DNA from: Streptomyces sp. LBL | GTDB lineage: Bacteria > Actinomycetota > Actinomycetes > Streptomycetales > Streptomycetaceae | Assembly (NCBI RefSeq): GCF_029893585.1 | Contig: NZ_JARXYX010000038.1 | Location: 1 to 64,000 of the forward strand | DNA length: 64,000 nt | Direction: 5' to 3' | Shown: positions 41,286 to 49,572 of the stretch, piece after piece | Layout: each line of letters starts with the position of its first letter | Numbering within the stretch: position 1 is the first letter of the stretch | Program-made: the position numbers and the translations under genes | The notes under the pieces: model-generated | The model's database searches: none | Seen by the model: only the letters and a program-made list of their open reading frames with translations | Told to the model about the DNA's origin: nothing

Positions 41286-42131
41286 TCAGGAGGGCGTGGA
41301 AGCGCCCTCCTGCTCGGCCTCGATGCGCGCGTTCCACTCCCGCTTGGAGGCTTGCCAGCCGTCCTCGTTGTGGCCCAGGCGCCAGTAACCGGAGATCGAC
41401 AGGTCCTCGCGCGCGACCCCGCGCTCGACGCGGAGCAGGTGGCGGAGTTCCTTTACGAAGTGCGCCTCGCCGTGCACGAACGCGTACACCCGGCCCGCGG
41501 GGAACTCCAGCGTCCGCACGGCCTCGACCAGTGCTGCGCCGACGGGCCGTTCGCCGCGGTGCAGCCAGACGACCTCCACATCGGAGTCGATCTTCTGCTC
41601 CTCCTCCGGCCCGGAGATCTCGACGAAGGCGTGGGCCCGGGCGCCGTCCGGCAGTGCCTCCAGGGACCGCGCGATCGCGGGCAGCGCGCTCTCGTCCCCG
41701 ACGAGCAGATGCCAGTCGGCGCTCGGGTCGGGAGCGTAGGCGCCGCCGGGGCCCAGGAAGCGGACCGTCTCGCCCGGCTGCACCCGCAGTGCCCAGGGGC
41801 CGGCCAGGCCCTCGTCGCCGTGGATCACGAAGTCCAGCGTCAGCTCGCGGTGTTCGGCGTCCCAGGCGCGCACGGTGTACGTCCGCGTCACCGGCCACTG
41901 CTCACGCGGGAACTCCTCGCGGATCCGCTCCATGTCGAAGGGTTCCGGGTAGGTCGCGCCCCCGGCCGGGAAGAGCAGCTTCACATAGTGATCGGTGCAG
42001 GTGTCCGGCGAGAACTCGGCCAGGCTCTCGCCGCCGAGCACCACGCGCTGCATATGGGGAGTCAGCCGTTCAGTACGGATGACCTGTGCAGTGTGCGGTT
42101 TGCGCGGCTTGCGTCCCGGTCGTTCTGCCAT
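41286..42131 (-). CDS. Siderophore-interacting protein (FAD-linked ferric reductase)
   Basis: A 281-residue SIP-family flavoreductase that reduces ferric siderophores to free iron. The FAD-binding domain has WPVTRTYTVRAWD and LDFVIHGDEGLAGPWALRVQPGE; the C-terminal SIP domain has LLVGDESALPAIARSLE and VYAFVHGEAHFVKELRHLL. ATG 42131. An iron-box palindrome 20-39 bases upstream indicates repression by a DtxR/DmdR-type regulator under iron-replete conditions. Confidence 0.93.
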   Translation of the reverse strand: MAERPGRKPRKPHTAQVIRTERLTPHMQRVVLGGESLAEFSPDTCTDHYVKLLFPAGGATYPEPFDMERIREEFPREQWPVTRTYTVRAWDAEHRELTLDFVIHGDEGLAGPWALRVQPGETVRFLGPGGAYAPDPSADWHLLVGDESALPAIARSLEALPDGARAHAFVEISGPEEEQKIDSDVEVVWLHRGERPVGAALVEAVRTLEFPAGRVYAFVHGEAHFVKELRHLLRVERGVAREDLSISGYWRLGHNEDGWQASKREWNARIEAEQEGASTPS

Positions 42132-42150
42132 GGCGGCCTCCCTGATCCTG

Positions 42151-42170
42151 TAGTTAGGCTAACCTAACTA
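42151..42170. promoter_or_regulatory. Iron box (DmdR/DtxR-type operator)
   Basis: TAGTTAGGCTAACCTAACTA is symmetric at 18 of 20 positions and contains the TTAGG-x-TAACCTAA core known from Streptomyces DmdR1 sites, directly upstream of the SIP gene. Confidence 0.85.
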
Positions 42171-42250
42171 GTATCTCCCCCCGGTGGAAGCTCCCAAGCA
42201 GATGACCTCGGTCTCTTGAGCGGAAGTTTGCCCGCGCTCCGGTGAAACTC

Positions 42251-42295
42251 GCACGTAGAGCACGTAGAGCACGTAGAGCACGCAGAGCACGCAGA
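42251..42295. repeat. Five 9-bp tandem repeats
   Basis: GCACGTAGA three times then GCACGCAGA twice, in the gap between the SIP promoter region and the exonuclease stop codon. Confidence 0.95.
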
Positions 42296-42310
42296 GAGCG
42301 AGATCACTGC

Positions 42311-43240
42311 TTACGCCACAAGCGTGGTGAGCAGTCGCTGCAACGATCCACCCAGCCCCCAGCGCGCCGCCAGCTCCTCCAAGGCCGCGGGATCGAGCGG
42401 GGTGCGCGGCACCGCCGTGTCGACCTCCGGCAGCGGGACGTCGTCCGCGACCCGGACGACCTTCGGCGCCACTGCCAGATACGGCCGTGACTCGTCCAGG
42501 CGCTTGCGTTGCGTCGGCGTGAGCTTCGCCTTCGGGTCGTCGACCGCCGCCATGATCCCGGCCAGGTCACCGAACTCCGCGAGCAGCTTGGCCGCCGTCT
42601 TCTCGCCGACCCCGGGCACGCCGGGCAGACCGTCGCTCGGGTCGCCGCGCAGCAGCGCCAGATCCGCGTACCCCTTGCCGTCGACCCCGTACTTCTCCCG
42701 CAGCCACGCCTCGTCCGTCAACTGCAGGGTGCCCACGCCCTTGAGCGGGTACAGCACCCGTACCTCACGGGCGTCGTCCACCAGCTGGTACAGGTCGCGG
42801 TCGCCGGTGACGATGTCGACCGGGCCCTTCGCGCGCGCGGTGAACGTGCCGATCACGTCGTCCGCCTCGTACCGGGCGACGCCCACGCGGGCGATGCCGA
42901 GCGCGTCCAGGACGGCCTCGATGATCGGGACCTGCGGCGAGAGGGTGTCGGGCACCTCCTCCTCGTCCGGGCCCGCCTCGTGCACCTCGGCGACGCGATG
43001 CGCTTTGTACGAGGGGATCAGCTCGACCCGCCACTGAGGCCGCCAGTCGGCGTCCATGCACGCCACCAGGTGATCGGGCCGGTGGTCCTTCACGAGGCGG
43101 TCGATGAACTCCAGCAGTCCGCGCACGGCGTTCACCGGCGTGCCGTCAGGGGCCTTCACGGACTCCGGGACGCCGAAGTAGGCACGGAAGTAGAGGGAGG
43201 CACTGTCAAGGAGCATCAGTCGTCCGGTCACGCCACGCAT
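42311..43240 (-). CDS. 5'-3' exonuclease (FEN/polymerase I N-terminal type)
   Basis: A 309-residue stand-alone relative of the DNA polymerase I 5'-nuclease. It begins RLMLLDSASLYFRAYFG, carries acidic active-site clusters (ACMDADWRPQWR, YEADDVIGT, IVTGDRDLYQLV) and the helix-hairpin-helix DGLPGVPGVGEKTAAKLLAEFG near residue 195. Probable role is flap or RNA-primer removal and repair. Two adjacent ATG codons (43241 and 43238) are possible starts, neither with a clear ribosome-binding site. Confidence 0.9.
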   Translation of the reverse strand: MRGVTGRLMLLDSASLYFRAYFGVPESVKAPDGTPVNAVRGLLEFIDRLVKDHRPDHLVACMDADWRPQWRVELIPSYKAHRVAEVHEAGPDEEEVPDTLSPQVPIIEAVLDALGIARVGVARYEADDVIGTFTARAKGPVDIVTGDRDLYQLVDDAREVRVLYPLKGVGTLQLTDEAWLREKYGVDGKGYADLALLRGDPSDGLPGVPGVGEKTAAKLLAEFGDLAGIMAAVDDPKAKLTPTQRKRLDESRPYLAVAPKVVRVADDVPLPEVDTAVPRTPLDPAALEELAARWGLGGSLQRLLTTLVA

Positions 43241-43243
43241 CAT

Positions 43244-43510
43244 GCCGTACCGCACCGACAATGGCGGTCGGCCGAAAACCCGTCGGCGGAGGTGTCGCCC
43301 GACGTCGCACCGGAGGCGGCGTCGGAGGGACGACGGAGGAGCGAGGGGGCATGGCGGCGGTACGGGCGGACGTAAACGCCATGTGAACTGGAACACCTGT
43401 GCGTTTGTCTCAGCGGTGTCTGGGCAGGCGCCGCCTCTAAGAGACGCTGGTTGCCTTTCGATGATCGCGGCCCGCGTCTCTGCTTCTGCCCGCCGAGACT
43501 AGAGGTACGC
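43244..43510. other. Divergent gap with a leader hairpin before the ABC importer
   Basis: No gene seen. AGAGACGC (43440-43447) pairs with GCGTCTCT (43474-43481) around a 26-base loop, about 30 bases before the ATPase start; it may be a leader structure or an operator. Both promoters of the divergent genes must lie here. Confidence 0.4.
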
Positions 43511-44590
43511 GTGTCATCCAGACTTGAGGCCGCAGGGCTTTACAAGGTGTTCGGAAGACGACCCGACGACGCGGTTGAGCGGCTCCGCCAGGGCGCTGAC
43601 CGGGAGGAACTGCGCGGCGAAGGGATCACGGCCGCCGTGGTCGACGCCTCCTTCACCGTGGAACCCGGCGAGATCTTCGTGGTGATGGGTCTGTCCGGCT
43701 CCGGAAAGTCGACGCTGCTGCGGATGCTCAACGGCCTCCTGGAGCCGACCGCGGGCCACGTCCGGTTCGAAGAGCAGGACCTGACCGCTCTCAGCGACCG
43801 TGCCCTGCGCGACGTTCGCGCGCACAAGATCAGCATGGTCTTCCAGCACTTCGCGCTCTTCCCGCACCGCAGCGTCCTGGAGAACGCCGCCTACGGCCTG
43901 GCCGTTCAGGGCGTTCCCCGGCGCGAGCGCGAGGAGCGGGCCGCCGAGGCGCTCGCCCTGTGCGGACTGGCCGGCTGGGAGAAATCCTGGCCCGACGAGC
44001 TGTCCGGCGGCATGCAGCAGCGCGTGGGCCTGGCCCGCGCCCTCGCCACCGATGCCGACCTGCTCCTCATGGACGAGTCGTTCAGCGCGCTGGACCCGCT
44101 GATCCGCCGTGACATGCAGGACCAGCTCATCGAGCTCCAGAAGTCCCTGAAGAAGACGATCGTCTTCATCACCCACGACCTCAACGAGGCCATGCGGCTG
44201 GGCGACCGGATCGCCGTCATGCGCGACGGCCGCATCGTCCAGATCGGTACGGCGGAGGACATCCTCGTCCGGCCCGCCGACGACTACGTCGCCTCCTTCA
44301 CCAAGGACGTCGACCGCTCCCGCGTGCTGACCGCCTCCTCCGTCATGGACACGTCCGTCTCTGGCGGCAGCCCCAGCTGCAGCTGTGAAACCGCCATGGC
44401 CGGCACCTCGTTCACGGAGCTCTGCGCGATCAGTGCCCGCCTGTCGCACCGTGTCTCGGTGGTGGACGGGGAGAACCAGGTCATCGGTGTCGTGCCGCGG
44501 GAGCGGCTGATCCGTTTCCTCGGCGACGAGATCAGCGAACCCGTCTCGTGCGACAACCCCGACGGTGAGAAGGTGGTGGCCCGTGCCTAG
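43511..44590 (+). CDS. Glycine betaine/proline ABC importer, ATP-binding subunit
   Basis: A 359-residue ATPase of the ProV/OpuAA type. Walker A GLSGSGKST near residue 62, ABC signature LSGGMQQRVGLARA, and Walker B LLLMDESFSALDP. The C-terminal ~90 residues hold one CBS-like unit ending VIGVVPRERLIRFLGD, used in this family for osmotic gating. GTG 43511 with AGAGG upstream. Its 3' end overlaps the permease gene by eight bases. Expected role is uptake of compatible solutes under osmotic stress. Confidence 0.93.
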   Translation: MSSRLEAAGLYKVFGRRPDDAVERLRQGADREELRGEGITAAVVDASFTVEPGEIFVVMGLSGSGKSTLLRMLNGLLEPTAGHVRFEEQDLTALSDRALRDVRAHKISMVFQHFALFPHRSVLENAAYGLAVQGVPRREREERAAEALALCGLAGWEKSWPDELSGGMQQRVGLARALATDADLLLMDESFSALDPLIRRDMQDQLIELQKSLKKTIVFITHDLNEAMRLGDRIAVMRDGRIVQIGTAEDILVRPADDYVASFTKDVDRSRVLTASSVMDTSVSGGSPSCSCETAMAGTSFTELCAISARLSHRVSVVDGENQVIGVVPRERLIRFLGDEISEPVSCDNPDGEKVVARA

Positions 44591-47198
44591 GATCCCGCTC
44601 GGCGACTGGGTCAACGACGCGGTCAACTGGCTGCTCGGCCATATGGCCTGGCTCTTCGACTTCCTCAAGAGCATTTTCACCGGCACCTACGACGGCATCT
44701 ACGCCGTCCTCCACGCGCCCGAACCCCTGCTGCTCGCAGGCATCTTCGCGGTGCTGGCGTTCTGGCTGCGCGGCACCCTGGCCGGTGTCCTCACCTTCGC
44801 GGGATTCGCCTTCATCGACTCCCTCGAACTGTGGGACGACGCGATGGTGACCCTCTCGCTCGTCCTCGTCGCCACGATCATCGCGCTGGTGATCTCCGTG
44901 CCGGTGGGCATCTGGGCGGCGCGCTCCGACCGCGTCAGCGGACTGGTCAGGCCGGTCCTGGACTTCATGCAGACGCTGCCCGCGATGATCTACCTCATCC
45001 CGGCGATCCTGTTCTTCGGCACCGGTGCCCCCGCGGGCATCGTCGCCACCCTGATCTTCGCGCTCGCCCCCGGCGTGCGCATGACCGAGCTGGGCATCCG
45101 CCAGGTCGACAAGGAACTGGTCGAGGCGGCCGACGCGTTCGGCACCACGCCCCGCGACATCCTGCTGCGGGTCCAGCTTCCGCTGGCACTGCCCACCGTG
45201 ATGGCGGGCGTCAACCAGGTCATCATGCTCGGCCTGTCCATGGCCGCGATCGCGGGCATGGTCGGCACCGAGGGCCTCGGCGGCGACGTCAACCAGGCCA
45301 TCGGCCAGCTCAACGTGGGCCTCGGCTCCGAGGCCGGTGTCGCCATCGTGATCCTCGCGATCTACCTCGACCGTATGACCAGCGCCCTGGGCACCCAGGT
45401 CTCCCCGCTGGGCCGCCGCGCCGCCGCCAAGGCACGTGCCGCACAGGGCTTGAAGGTCTGGTCGTACCGGCCCCGCCCGCAGTTCGCCGTGATCGGTGTC
45501 GTCGTCCTCGCCCTCGTGGCGGGCGGCATGGGCATTTTCGGCTCCACCTCGGACGGCTCCACCGCCGTCGCCGACGGCAAGGACGTCGGCCAGGGCAAGA
45601 AGGTCAGCATCGGCTACATCCCCTGGGACGAGGGCGTCGCCTCCACCTTCCTGTGGAAGGAGATCCTCGAACAGCGCGGCTTCCAGGTGGACGCCAAGCA
45701 GTTCGACGCCGGGCCGCTCTACACCTCCCTGGCGCAGGGCAGCGTCGACTTCGAGACCGACTCCTGGCTGCCGACCACCCACGAGCAGTACTGGAAGAAG
45801 TACGGCAGCAAGCTCGACGACCTGGGTTCCTGGTACGGCCAGACGTCCCTGGAGCTGAGCGTGCCCTCGTACCTGAAGGGCGTCGACTCGCTGGACGACC
45901 TCAAGGGCAAGGCGGCCACGTTCGACGGGAAGATCACCGGCATCGAGTCCAGCGCCGGCATGACCTCCCTTCTGAAGAACAAGGTCCTCAAGACGTACGG
46001 CCTCGACAAGGAGTACAAGGTCGTCGACAGCTCCACGCCGGCGATGCTGGCCGAGCTCAAGCGCGCGTACAGCAAGAAGGAACCGATCGTCGTCACGCTC
46101 TGGTCGCCGCACTGGGCCTACAGCGACTACGACCTGAAGAAGCTGAAGGACCCGAAGGGTGCCTGGGGCAAGGGCGACGGCGTGCACACCCTGGCCCGCA
46201 AGGGTTTCGCGGCCGCCAACCCGGTCGTCGGTGGGTGGCTGAAGAACTTCAAGATGGACGAGAAGCAGCTCACCAGCCTTGAGGCCGAGATCAACAAGGC
46301 GGGCGAGGGCAAACAGCAGGACGCCGTGCGTGCCTGGCTGAAGAAGAACCCGGGTGTGGTCGACAAGCTGGCTCCGGTCGCGGGCGGCTCCGGCTCGACT
46401 CCCGCGGAGGCCAAGGATCCCATCGATGTGGCCTGGTTCCCCTGGGACGAGGACATCGCCGTCACCTACCTCTGGAAGAACGTCCTGGAGCGGCGCGGCT
46501 ACAAGCTCGACCTCAAGCAGATGGACGTCGGCCCGGTCTACACCGGCCTCGCCTCCGGCGACCTCGATCTCAACTTCGACGCCTGGCTGCCGTACGCCCA
46601 GAAGAACTACTGGGACCAGAGCAAGGACAAACTCGCGGACCTCGGCACCTGGTACGAGCCGACCTCGCTGGAGGTCGCGGTGCCCTCGTACGTCAAGGGC
46701 GTGAAGTCCTACGAGGACCTCAAGGGCAAGGCCGGCCTCTTCAACGGGAAGATCATCGGCATCGAGCCGGGCACCGGCGAGATGAACCTGCTCAAGACGA
46801 AGGTCCTGCCCGGCTACGGCCTGGACAAGGAGTACAAGATCGTCGCCGGCTCCACGCCCGCGATGCTCGCCGAACTCAAGCGCGCGTACGCCAAGAAGGA
46901 GCCCGTCGCGGTCGTCCTGTGGTCGCCGCACTGGGCGTACAGCCAGTACGGCCTCACCAAGCTGAAGGATGACAAGAAGCTCTTCGGCGAGGGCAACACC
47001 ATCCGCACGATTTCCAACAAGAAGTTCCCCGAGCAGTATCCGCAGCTCACCAAGTGGATCAAGAACTTCAAAATGAGCGAGGCCGAGCTCGGCAGCCTGG
47101 AGGCCGAGATCAACCAGACCGGTCAGGGCCACGAGCAGGAAGCGGTCGCCGCCTGGCTGAAGGAGCACCCGGACATGGTCGGCCGGATGACCCCGTAG
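44583..47198 (+). CDS. Fused betaine ABC permease with two tandem binding domains
   Basis: An 871-residue fusion. Residues 1-300 are the ProW/OpuAB-type permease (EAA-like loop TELGIRQVDKELVEAADAFGTTPRDIL). After one more membrane helix (about 305-325) come two OpuAC-type substrate-binding domains, at about 340-595 (KVSIGYIPWDEGVASTF) and 612-871 (DVAWFPWDEDIAVTYLW). They resemble each other along their length, indicating duplication, and are joined by a short Gly/Ser linker. GTG 44583 with GAAGG upstream. Only the ATPase is needed to complete a transporter. Confidence 0.92.
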   Translation: MPRIPLGDWVNDAVNWLLGHMAWLFDFLKSIFTGTYDGIYAVLHAPEPLLLAGIFAVLAFWLRGTLAGVLTFAGFAFIDSLELWDDAMVTLSLVLVATIIALVISVPVGIWAARSDRVSGLVRPVLDFMQTLPAMIYLIPAILFFGTGAPAGIVATLIFALAPGVRMTELGIRQVDKELVEAADAFGTTPRDILLRVQLPLALPTVMAGVNQVIMLGLSMAAIAGMVGTEGLGGDVNQAIGQLNVGLGSEAGVAIVILAIYLDRMTSALGTQVSPLGRRAAAKARAAQGLKVWSYRPRPQFAVIGVVVLALVAGGMGIFGSTSDGSTAVADGKDVGQGKKVSIGYIPWDEGVASTFLWKEILEQRGFQVDAKQFDAGPLYTSLAQGSVDFETDSWLPTTHEQYWKKYGSKLDDLGSWYGQTSLELSVPSYLKGVDSLDDLKGKAATFDGKITGIESSAGMTSLLKNKVLKTYGLDKEYKVVDSSTPAMLAELKRAYSKKEPIVVTLWSPHWAYSDYDLKKLKDPKGAWGKGDGVHTLARKGFAAANPVVGGWLKNFKMDEKQLTSLEAEINKAGEGKQQDAVRAWLKKNPGVVDKLAPVAGGSGSTPAEAKDPIDVAWFPWDEDIAVTYLWKNVLERRGYKLDLKQMDVGPVYTGLASGDLDLNFDAWLPYAQKNYWDQSKDKLADLGTWYEPTSLEVAVPSYVKGVKSYEDLKGKAGLFNGKIIGIEPGTGEMNLLKTKVLPGYGLDKEYKIVAGSTPAMLAELKRAYAKKEPVAVVLWSPHWAYSQYGLTKLKDDKKLFGEGNTIRTISNKKFPEQYPQLTKWIKNFKMSEAELGSLEAEINQTGQGHEQEAVAAWLKEHPDMVGRMTP

Positions 47199-47219
47199 TA
47201 GCCGTAGTAGCCGTAGTAG
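47193..47219. repeat. 9-bp repeats spanning the permease stop codon
   Basis: CCGTAGTAG three times exactly (47193-47219), then degenerate copies to about 47250. The TAG stop lies in the first unit, and later units supply further in-frame stops. Confidence 0.85.
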
Positions 47220-47272
47220 CCGTAGCGGCCCCGGTGGCTGTAGTGGCCGCAGTGGTTGCTGTATCGAAGCCG

Positions 47273-47330
47273 CCCGAGGGGCGGCCTCCCCACGCGTCCT
47301 GACAGCGTGTGGTGGGGTCCGCCCCTCGGG
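47273..47330 (+). terminator. Terminator of the ABC importer operon
   Basis: Outer arms CCCGAGGGGCGG (47273-47284) and CCGCCCCTCGGG (47319-47330) are perfectly complementary over 12 bp; the 34-base interior can form a further stem (CCCCAC with GTGGGG). Confidence 0.75.
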
Positions 47331-47564
47331 TCATCTCCCGGCTCGACCCCCGCCGCACGGAAAGGATCCGGCCAACCACATAGAGCTACGCCCCCGCCCG
47401 AGCTTCGTCGTGTCGCGTGAGCAGCCGGTGGACGGACGCCCGCGCCCCCGTGGGAGGACCGTCGTCCGACGCTCGGCTCAGCCGTTTCGGGGCCGTTCCG
47501 CTGGCGCGAATTGTGAGGTACGACCGCACACCGCGTGACCTCGATATGACGGCCGCATGAAACG

Positions 47565-47586
47565 GTTCGCCGAACATGCGTAGGGT
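47565..47586 (+). promoter_or_regulatory. Palindrome and -10 hexamer of the XRE-cupin gene
   Basis: GTTCG-C-CGAAC ends six bases before TAGGGT, that is between the expected -35 and -10. Its location suits an autorepression site. The transcript would have a leader of about 77 bases. Confidence 0.45.
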
Positions 47587-47669
47587 GCAGACAAGCCATC
47601 AGGAGCGGTGTGCGCCCCAGCCGGGGCACTCGGACGACGGACCGACGAGCGAAGGAGGGAGCCGGAGCG

Positions 47670-48236
47670 ATGGGCGACCACAAAGAACAGCCCCTTCGGG
47701 TGGGCGCGGCCGTGCGGCGCCGGCGCCGGGCGCTGGAGCTCACCCTCGCCGTCGTGGCCGAGCGCAGCGGCCTGTCGGTCCCCTTCCTCAGCCAGGTCGA
47801 GAACGACCGCGCCCGCCCCAGCCGGAGTTCCCTCGAAAAGGTCGCCGACGCCCTGCGCACCACCGCCGTGGAACTCCTCGCCGCCGCCGACCCGGCGTGC
47901 AGCGTCGACGTGGTCCGCGCGGAGGGCACCGAGCCGCTGCTCGCTCCCCAAGTACGTTCCCTGGTGCGTGGTCACCACCAGATGCACGCCTCGGAGTTCA
48001 CCGGCGACCACGACGCGGGTCGTGAATTCCAGTACCGCAACGACCAGTTGATGTACGTCGCCGACGGCGCCGTGGAGATCGAGGCGGAGGGCCGCGCCTA
48101 CCGGCTGGGCCGCGGCGACACCCTGTACCTCACCGGCGGCGTGCGCCATCGCTGGCGGGCGACGGTGGCCGACACCCGGGTGATCGTCGTCGCGGTGGCC
48201 GAACACATCGAGGCGGTCCAGGACCGGCAGCGGTAG
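47670..48236 (+). CDS. XRE-family regulator with cupin domain
   Basis: A 188-residue regulator: helix-turn-helix (about 10-65: VGAAVRRRRRALELTLAVVAERSGLSVPFLSQVENDRARPSR) and a C-terminal cupin (about 110-180: FQYRNDQLMYVADGAVEIEAEGRAYRLGRGDTLYL, HRW). Members of this group often control catabolism or transport of small amines and amino acids by binding them in the cupin. ATG 47670 with GGAG four bases upstream and AGGAGG further away. The neighbouring ABC importer is a possible target, but this is inference. Confidence 0.88.
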   Translation: MGDHKEQPLRVGAAVRRRRRALELTLAVVAERSGLSVPFLSQVENDRARPSRSSLEKVADALRTTAVELLAAADPACSVDVVRAEGTEPLLAPQVRSLVRGHHQMHASEFTGDHDAGREFQYRNDQLMYVADGAVEIEAEGRAYRLGRGDTLYLTGGVRHRWRATVADTRVIVVAVAEHIEAVQDRQR

Positions 48237-48385
48237 TGCGGGTGGTGCGGGCCCTCGCCGGCCGAGGCGCCACGACCTGTTGGGCGAGGTGCTGCGAGCA
48301 GCCCTCCGCTGAGCGGGCCACGGACGGAGTGCACGATGCGCCCGGTGGCGGTGCCCCAGGCGTTGAGCAGGTCGCGACCGGCCTT

Positions 48386-48440
48386 CGACCGGTCCGTGAT
48401 CGGTCCGCGACCGGTCCGCGACCGGTCCGCGACCGGTCCG
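48386..48440. repeat. Five 11-bp repeats between two regulator genes
   Basis: CGACCGGTCCG five times, the second copy degenerate, followed by two TGGTCAGT elements to 48474. ACCGGT is itself a palindrome, so the array is also a series of symmetric sites. The 276-base gap (48237-48512) holds no gene. Confidence 0.85.
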
Positions 48441-48500
48441 TGGTCAGTCTGCTACCGGCCGTGGTCAGTCACGACCAGGGAGTATGACTCCATCAGGGCA

Positions 48501-48506
48501 TAAGCT
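48501..48506 (+). promoter_or_regulatory. -10 hexamer TAAGCT, probable leaderless start of the LysR gene
   Basis: TAAGCT ends six bases before the ATG with no ribosome-binding site. It lies within the inverted repeat CATAA-N7-TTATG (48499-48515), which includes the start codon and could be an autoregulatory site. Confidence 0.5.
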
Positions 48507-48512
48507 GTCTTT

Positions 48513-49439
48513 ATGGGCGGCGTGGAGAGGCAGGGCCAGGCGGGCGGCGGCTCGGTGGCGCACCGGGTGCCGGATCTTGGGGCGCTGGAGCTGCTGCTGG
48601 CGGTGGCCCGGCTCGGCAGCCTGGGCGGGGCGGCCCGCGAGTTGGGGATCACCCAGCCGGCCGCGAGCAGCCGGATCCGTTCGATGGAACGCCAGCTCGG
48701 GGTGGCGCTGGTGGACCGTTCACCACGCGGTTCCCGGCTCACGGACGCCGGGGCGCTGGTCACGGACTGGGCGCGGCGGATAGTGGCGGCGGCGGAGGCC
48801 TTCGACGCCGGGGCGCAGGCCCTGCGGGACCGCCGCGACTCCCGGCTCCGGGTGGCGGCGAGCATGACGATCGCCGAGTACCTGCTGCCCGGCTGGCTGC
48901 TCGCGCTGCGCGCCCAGCGGCCGGACACCGCGGTGTCCCTGCTCGCCGGCAACTCGACGGCGGTGGCGGAGCGGGTGCTGTCGGACGAGGCGGACCTGGG
49001 GTTCGTGGAGGGGCTCAGTGTCCCCACGGGGCTGGACTCCGTGGTCATCGCCCACGACCGTCTGATCGTGGTGACGGCACCCGGGCACCCCTGGGCGCGA
49101 CGTCGCCGTCCGCTGGAGGCCTCCGAACTGGCCGTGACACCACTGATCCTCCGCGAGGAGGGTTCGGGCACACGTCAGGTCCTCGACACGGCACTGGGCG
49201 GCCTGGCGCGGCCACTGATAGAGCTGTCGTCCACGACGGCGGTCAAGGCGGCGGCGGTGAGCGGGGCGGGGCCGGCGGTACTGAGCGAACTGGCGGTGGG
49301 CGAGGAGCTCGCGATGCGGAGGTTGGTGAGGGTACCGGTGGAGGGAGTCTCACTGGCCCGGGATCTGAGGGCGGTGTGGCCCACCGGCCACCGACCGGTG
49401 GGCCCGGCGAGGGACCTCCTGTCCCTGACACGGGGGTAG
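48513..49439 (+). CDS. LysR-family transcriptional regulator
   Basis: A 308-residue regulator with an N-terminal winged helix (about 20-80: LGALELLLAVARLGSLGGAARELGITQPAASSRIRSMERQLGVALVDRS) and a LysR effector domain (RLRVAASMTIAEYLLPGWLLALR ...). ATG 48513 with a -10 hexamer six bases upstream. No divergent target gene is adjacent, which is unusual for the family; the gene to the left is the XRE-cupin regulator on the same strand. Confidence 0.9.
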   Translation: MGGVERQGQAGGGSVAHRVPDLGALELLLAVARLGSLGGAARELGITQPAASSRIRSMERQLGVALVDRSPRGSRLTDAGALVTDWARRIVAAAEAFDAGAQALRDRRDSRLRVAASMTIAEYLLPGWLLALRAQRPDTAVSLLAGNSTAVAERVLSDEADLGFVEGLSVPTGLDSVVIAHDRLIVVTAPGHPWARRRRPLEASELAVTPLILREEGSGTRQVLDTALGGLARPLIELSSTTAVKAAAVSGAGPAVLSELAVGEELAMRRLVRVPVEGVSLARDLRAVWPTGHRPVGPARDLLSLTRG

Positions 49440-49500
49440 GCGGACGTCCTTGGGGCTCCCGCGCTTCTGGGCTCCCGGGCTTCTGGACTCCCGCGCTCCC

Positions 49501-49532
49501 GGACTCCCGGACTCCCGGACTCCCGGACTCCC
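49501..49532. repeat. Four 8-bp tandem repeats
   Basis: GGACTCCC four times exactly between two convergent genes, flanked by related sequence from about 49455 to 49545. Confidence 0.9.
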
Positions 49533-49572
49533 GCGCTCCGGGACTTCCGTGCGTTCGCTCCCAGCCGCCGTC

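Larger units (their letters stand above)
47199..47669. other. Gap between the ABC importer and the XRE-cupin gene
   Basis: These 471 bases hold decayed 9-mer repeats, a large terminator (47273-47330), a palindrome GTTCG-C-CGAAC (47565-47575) and a -10-like TAGGGT (47581-47586). No gene or RNA that I recognise is present. Confidence 0.55.

Noticed and set aside
44532..47168. An 878-residue minus-strand open frame over the fused ABC permease
   Set aside because: Pure shadow: repetitive Asp/Leu/Val composition mirroring the duplicated binding domains on the true strand.
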